Source: Euperipatoides rowelli | Taxonomy: Eukaryota > Onychophora > Udeonychophora > Euonychophora > Peripatopsidae | Strand: one strand, 5' to 3' | NCBI GenBank assembly: GCA_003024985.2 | Contig: PXIH01S0014798.1 | DNA length: 10,381 nucleotides | Part shown: positions 8,296-10,381 of the stretch, piece after piece | How positions within the stretch are numbered: position 1 is the first letter of the stretch | Layout: every line of letters begins with the position of its first letter | Translations under genes and position numbers: made by a program | The notes under the pieces: generated by a model | The model's database searches: none | Seen by the model: only the letters and a program-made list of their open reading frames with translations | What the model was told of the DNA's origin: nothing

Positions 8296-8755
8296 ATTGG
8301 AGAGAAAATTCAATTTAAAGAGTTCGGAATGACAGATACACAGAGAAAGTTTGTTTTTTAATATAATAATAATCCCAGAAGAGTGGGCAGTATAAAAAAT
8401 TTCTAAATTTAAAGAGAAAAAATATAAATCAAATAATCACACTTTGTGTCAGTGAAATATTTTCAGGCAAAATCCACTTTATATTAATCCCACAAGAGCT
8501 AGCTAGCAGTGTAAAAAAATTATAAGTATTAAGAGAAAAATCATAAATCTGCATGGTTGTAAATTAAATAATAATGCTTTGTGTCAGTGAAGCACTTTCA
8601 TGCAGCAGCACACTTTATAGAAATCCCAGAAGAGATGGTAGTGGAAAAAATTTTAAAAACACAAAAAAAAATCAAATAACCATCTCATTTGTCAATGAAA
8701 CACTCCAAATTAATAATTTATTTTGTATAAATATTACAAGAGATGACAGACAAGA

Positions 8756-8918
8756 ATATTTCAAATGCAAATTATGATTATAAAAAAGACAATTTGCTAC
8801 TTATAATTACCATAATGGGCTACATTTAGTGAAGCGAAGACAATGCTTAAATGAATTAAATACTGGCATACTATAATAAATAACTATTTAAAAATATGAC
8901 AATATACTAGGTATGGCT
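8756..8918. other. AT-rich spacer
   Basis: Short AT-rich segment between the tandem array and the G-rich region. Nothing recognised. Confidence 0.5.
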
Positions 8919-9000
8919 CAGGGACAACTCCAGCCTAAAAATTTAGGGGGGGGGGGCACTAGGGGGGCAACCAATTTTTTAGGGAGGGGGGTGGCAGCTT
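8919..9000 (+). mobile_element. G-rich transposon-end-like segment
   Basis: Starts CAGGGACAACTCCAGCC and continues into a run of 11 G (8946-8956), then CACTA, 6 G (8962-8967), a 14-base spacer and GGGAGGGGGG (8982-8991). The CAGGG-C-TCCAGCC opening followed by long G runs resembles terminal sequences that I have seen in many marine invertebrate DNA transposons (hAT-like). No matching CCCTG end or target duplication is visible downstream, so it would be a truncated end. The class rests on recollection of form only. Confidence 0.35.
8946..8991 (+). other. potential G-quadruplex
   Basis: Runs of 11, 6, 3 and 6 G occur within 46 bases. The 11-G run plus the next run already satisfies a four-tract pattern with short loops. 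In a strongly AT-rich window this is an outlier. Runs of this kind are also prone to sequencing-length error. Confidence 0.6.
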
Positions 9001-9066
9001 GGTTCACTGTCAGATTTTTTTAAAATACTATAAACAGTATACAGAGGTGTAGTATGACTGTTTGGT

Positions 9067-9067
9067 N
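9067..9067. other. undetermined base (N)
   Basis: The assembly has one unresolved base directly before the AAGATGGCGGC motif. This suggests a polymorphic or poorly read position, or two repeat copies merged in assembly. Confidence 0.95.
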
Positions 9068-9078
9068 AAGATGGCGGC
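9068..9078 (+). promoter_or_regulatory. YY1-type motif overlapping an ATG
   Basis: AAGATGGCGGC is an exact match to the established YY1 core AAnATGGCGGC, which in animals often lies just downstream of a transcription start and can include the start codon. The ATG here has A at -3 and G at +4, a favourable initiation context. No other promoter evidence exists. Confidence 0.35.
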
Positions 9079-9181
9079 GGTTTCCCGGGCTCAAATTGGT
9101 GTGCATTTTGGATATGTTATTCTGGACATTTTTTTGAACAGGATGGTGAAAAATTCATTTCTATTGCAGTTTTTTTTTTGA
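9071..9181 (+). other. 36-codon small open frame
   Basis: The frame from the ATG inside the YY1-type motif begins MAAVSRAQIGVHFGY and ends in a TTT run followed by TGA. The first 30 bases are GC-rich, unlike their surroundings. GATG|GTGAAA at about 9141-9151 has a plausible splice donor, so this could be a first coding exon. I recognise no domain, and a chance frame within a repeat is at least as likely. Confidence 0.15.
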
Positions 9182-9210
9182 CCCCAAACCATAACTTTCC
9201 TGGACTAGGA

Positions 9211-9340
9211 CAGTTTGCAGCAATCACTATTATTTTTAGTAAAAAGTCTTTATTGGAAGCTCTCATTATTTTGAAAGTATCGTGGACCAGGAGGAGTGTG
9301 CTGGCAAAAAAAAAAAAGAAGAAAAAAAAAAGATTGGACA
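9211..9340 (+). repeat. module A, copy 1
   Basis: Starts CAGTTTGCAGCAATCACT, continues TTTTTAGTAAAAAGTCTTTATTGGAA, then CCAGGAGGAGTGTGCTGGC and a long A-rich tail ending AGATTGGACA. Copies 2 to 4 share these landmarks in the same order. The A-rich tail recalls a retroposed sequence, but the 3' sequence after the tail is also shared with copy 2. Confidence 0.85.
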
Positions 9341-9390
9341 TTTATAGTATAGTTAGGTGATTTTCATATGAATGCTGTTCCATTTCCCTA

Positions 9391-9508
9391 AGTTTGCAGC
9401 AATCACTAACATTTTTAGTAAAAACTCTTTGTTGGAATCCCTAGTTATTTTCAATGGATCGGTAGCCAGGAGGAGTGTGCAGGCAAAGAAAAAAAAAAGA
9501 TTAGACAG
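9391..9508 (+). repeat. module A, copy 2
   Basis: AGTTTGCAGCAATCACTA through CCAGGAGGAGTGTGCAGGC, A-rich tail and AGATTAGACAG. Direct orientation, beginning 180 bases after copy 1. It differs from copy 1 at scattered positions. Confidence 0.85.
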
Positions 9509-9648
9509 TTTGCAGCTTTTGCTCTTACTTTTAGTAACAGGACCACTTGATCAATGTTGAGTGAAGGTCTGGCTTATCTCGGATCTATCTATCTATCTAT
9601 CTATCTAAAAAGCCTTTGTTGGAATCCCTCGTTTTTTCAAAGTTTCGG
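9506..9648 (+). repeat. module A, copy 3, split and truncated
   Basis: CAGTTTGCAGCTTTTGC through TTTTAGTAA (9506-9539) matches the start of the module. AAAAAGCCTTTGTTGGAATC through CAAAGTTTCGG (9607-9648) continues it. Between them lies an unrelated 67-base segment ending in (ATCT)6. The CCAGGAGGAGTGTGC part and the A-rich tail are absent. Confidence 0.75.
9540..9606 (+). mobile_element. 67-bp segment ending in (ATCT)6
   Basis: Interrupts the third module A. The last 24 bases (9583-9606) are six perfect ATCT units. A unique sequence followed by a short tetranucleotide tail, placed inside another repeat, fits a truncated retroposon 3' end. A microsatellite-associated insertion or gap-repair filler fits as well. 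Confidence 0.4.
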
Positions 9649-9683
9649 CTTGGGTTCCAAAATTATAGCCTCAGACCATAAAT

Positions 9684-9830
9684 CTTCTCCCCATAATTAA
9701 GAAAATGTAAGCCAAATTATTAAAAACACAAAGGTTTTATTTATTTATTTATGAAAAAATGTAAACGAAAATGGATGATAGCTATTGCAAAGTAAAGCAG
9801 TAATGAAATACAACTTTAAAAAAGTCCATG
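9684..9830 (+). repeat. module B, copy 1
   Basis: Begins CTTCTCCCCATAATTAAG, includes ATTATTAAAAACACAAAGG and TTTTATTTATTTATTTATG, then GATGATAGCTATTGC and ACAACTTTAAAAAAGTCCAT. The whole order recurs in copy 2, 386 bases downstream. Confidence 0.85.
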
Positions 9831-9950
9831 TAGCCTACTCAAGAAAGGCTATTTCATGTACTGATAAACTAACTAGAAATAATCAAATTAAAAGCTAAAA
9901 TAATTGCAATTAAGCTGATGCAGTCTACTAAAATCTTTAGATCTTACATG
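9831..9950. other. AT-rich spacer in the composite locus
   Basis: Lies between module B copy 1 and the inverted module A. Nothing recognised. Confidence 0.5.
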
Positions 9951-10066
9951 TCTTTTTTTTTTTTTTTTGCCGGCACACTCCTCCTGGTCGCCGATACTTT
10001 GAAAATAACAAGAGATTCCATAAAGACTTTTTTACTAAAAATAATAGCGATTGCTGCAAACTGTCC
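9951..10066 (-). repeat. module A, copy 4, inverted
   Basis: On the minus strand this reads GGACAGTTTGCAGCAATCGC, TTTTTAGTAAAAAAGTC, CCAGGAGGAGTGTGCCGGC and an A-run (T16 at 9953-9968 on plus). It is closer to copy 1 than to copy 3, and it abuts module B copy 2 with only a few bases between. Confidence 0.87.
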
Positions 10067-10069
10067 GCT

Positions 10070-10222
10070 CTTCTCCCCTATAATTAATTTATTTTGTTAA
10101 GAAAATGGAAATAAAATTATTAAAAACACAAATGTTTTATTTATTTATTTCTGAAAAAAAAAACGTAAATGAAAATGAATGATAGCTATGGCCAGTAAGA
10201 CAGTACAACTCTAAAAACATAC
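10070..10222 (+). repeat. module B, copy 2
   Basis: CTTCTCCCCTATAATTAA, then a short extra TTTATTTTG, then TTATTAAAAACACAAATG, TTTTATTTATTTATTTCTG, GAATGATAGCTATGGCC and ACAACTCTAAAAACATACAT. Same order as copy 1 with scattered differences, so the duplication is old. Confidence 0.83.
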
Positions 10223-10381
10223 ATCTTTCGACATCACAATGACGTTTGCATAATTAAAACAATCAACATCCGTTTTAGCTATTTTTTTTTTGGCGGAAGT
10301 GGAAATTTAATATTAAACTAGTCGTGATTAATTATTTTTTTACTGTTATCATTTTTAATGAAATTTTATAATTATTTAAAG
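10223..10381. other. AT-rich right edge
   Basis: No gene seen. A T-run followed by GGCGGAAGTGG at 10280-10302 resembles the T-run/GCCGG junction at the inverted module A and may start another inverted copy, but the match does not continue. Confidence 0.4.

Larger units (their letters stand above)
7941..8370 (-). mobile_element. 430-bp insertion, Helitron-like or SINE-like
   Basis: This segment has no counterpart in the other array units and splits the fifth one between CACTTTATATAAA and AATCCCAGAAGAG, so its borders are set by the repeat itself. Read on the minus strand, the 7941 end is CCCTCGATTCTGACGGG, a short imperfect hairpin, then CTTCTA and terminal CTAG followed by T. This is the layout of a Helitron 3' end (GC-rich hairpin, short spacer, CTRR, inserted before T). 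The other end lacks a clear TC start. On the plus strand the segment ends with GGAATGACAGATACACAGAG and an AT-rich tail, which looks like the tail of some invertebrate retroelements. Inside are two related blocks (8094-8164 and 8191-8295) and a C9 run. There is no coding capacity. The class is uncertain; that it is an insertion is well supported. Confidence 0.7.
7436..8755 (+). repeat. diverged tandem array, about 132-bp unit, dimeric
   Basis: About eight units start near 7436, 7563, 7695, 7791, 7882, 8430, 8564 and 8672. Each full unit carries, in order, a CAAATAATCA-type start, CTTTGTGTCAGTGAAACA, TTTCATGCAA, CACTTTATACAAATCCC, an AGCTAGCAGT-like box and TTTAAAGAGAAAAA; some also have AAATCTGCATGG. 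Spacings of 132, 96, 91, about 118 (after removing the insertion), 134 and 108 reflect internal deletions. Two types alternate: AATCACACTTTGTGT (7563, 7791, 8430) and AATCATGCTTTGTGT-like (7695, 7882, 8564). The outer units share a third form, ATCTCATxTGTCA. The type followed by AAATCTG...TGG...TAAA is the first of each pair. This is minisatellite or satellite DNA; no coding frame is kept. Confidence 0.88.

Noticed and set aside
8230-8370. Firm assignment of the insertion to an RTE/SINE family by its tail
   Set aside because: The tail is suggestive, but the opposite end has a Helitron-like terminus. I left the class open.
7436-8755. CRISPR array
   Set aside because: Units are about 132 bp and diverged throughout, with no short constant repeat separated by unique spacers.
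9117-9560. Similar predicted peptides (AAIT-IFSK-SLLE) from two frames
   Set aside because: The similarity comes from DNA module A being repeated. The frames end in Lys from the A-rich tail, and changes are not biased toward silent sites as far as I can see.

Overview
The window looks like intergenic or intronic DNA from a multicellular eukaryote, most likely an invertebrate animal. It is strongly AT-rich (about 70% by eye) and has long homopolymer runs and simple repeats. No open frame reads as a conserved protein; the longest is only 91 codons. The recognisable content is all mobile-element debris and repeats: a broken non-LTR reverse transcriptase, a fold-back DNA transposon, a Helitron-like or SINE-like insertion, and a tandem array. 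The style of these elements suggests a marine invertebrate such as a mollusc, but the species cannot be fixed from this sequence. There is no sign of bacterial gene organisation, and I found no tRNA, rRNA or CRISPR array.

Layout. 1-1280: AT-rich DNA with a nuclear-receptor-like DR1 motif at the left edge, a 12-bp duplication and a weak CTCF-like core. 1285-1585: minus-strand remains of a LINE reverse transcriptase, with the D-D active-site block still readable but frameshifts and stops present. 1642-1653: a perfect match to the CTCF core. 1660-4640: no recognisable gene. 4645-4743 and 7076-7175: two almost identical copies of a 99-100 bp sequence, 2.4 kb apart. 4976-5013: a 38-bp palindrome. 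5937-6171: a fold-back MITE with pogo/Tigger-like ends. 6580-7075: AT-rich short repeats.

7436-8755: a tandem array of about eight diverged units (full length about 132 bp). Two unit types alternate, giving a dimeric higher-order pattern. A 430-bp mobile element (7941-8370) sits inside the fifth unit. 8919-9000: a G-rich, transposon-end-like segment with quadruplex potential. 9068-9181: a GC-rich patch that combines a YY1-type motif with an ATG and a 36-codon frame. 9211-10222: a composite locus in which module A (about 120 bp) occurs four times, one copy inverted and one split by a segment ending in (ATCT)6, and module B (about 150 bp) occurs twice.

No gene pathway is encoded here. The value of the window is as a record of layered repeat insertion and duplication, with a few candidate regulatory motifs. 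The most unusual parts are the alternating array with its insertion, the A/B composite locus and the recent 99-bp duplication.
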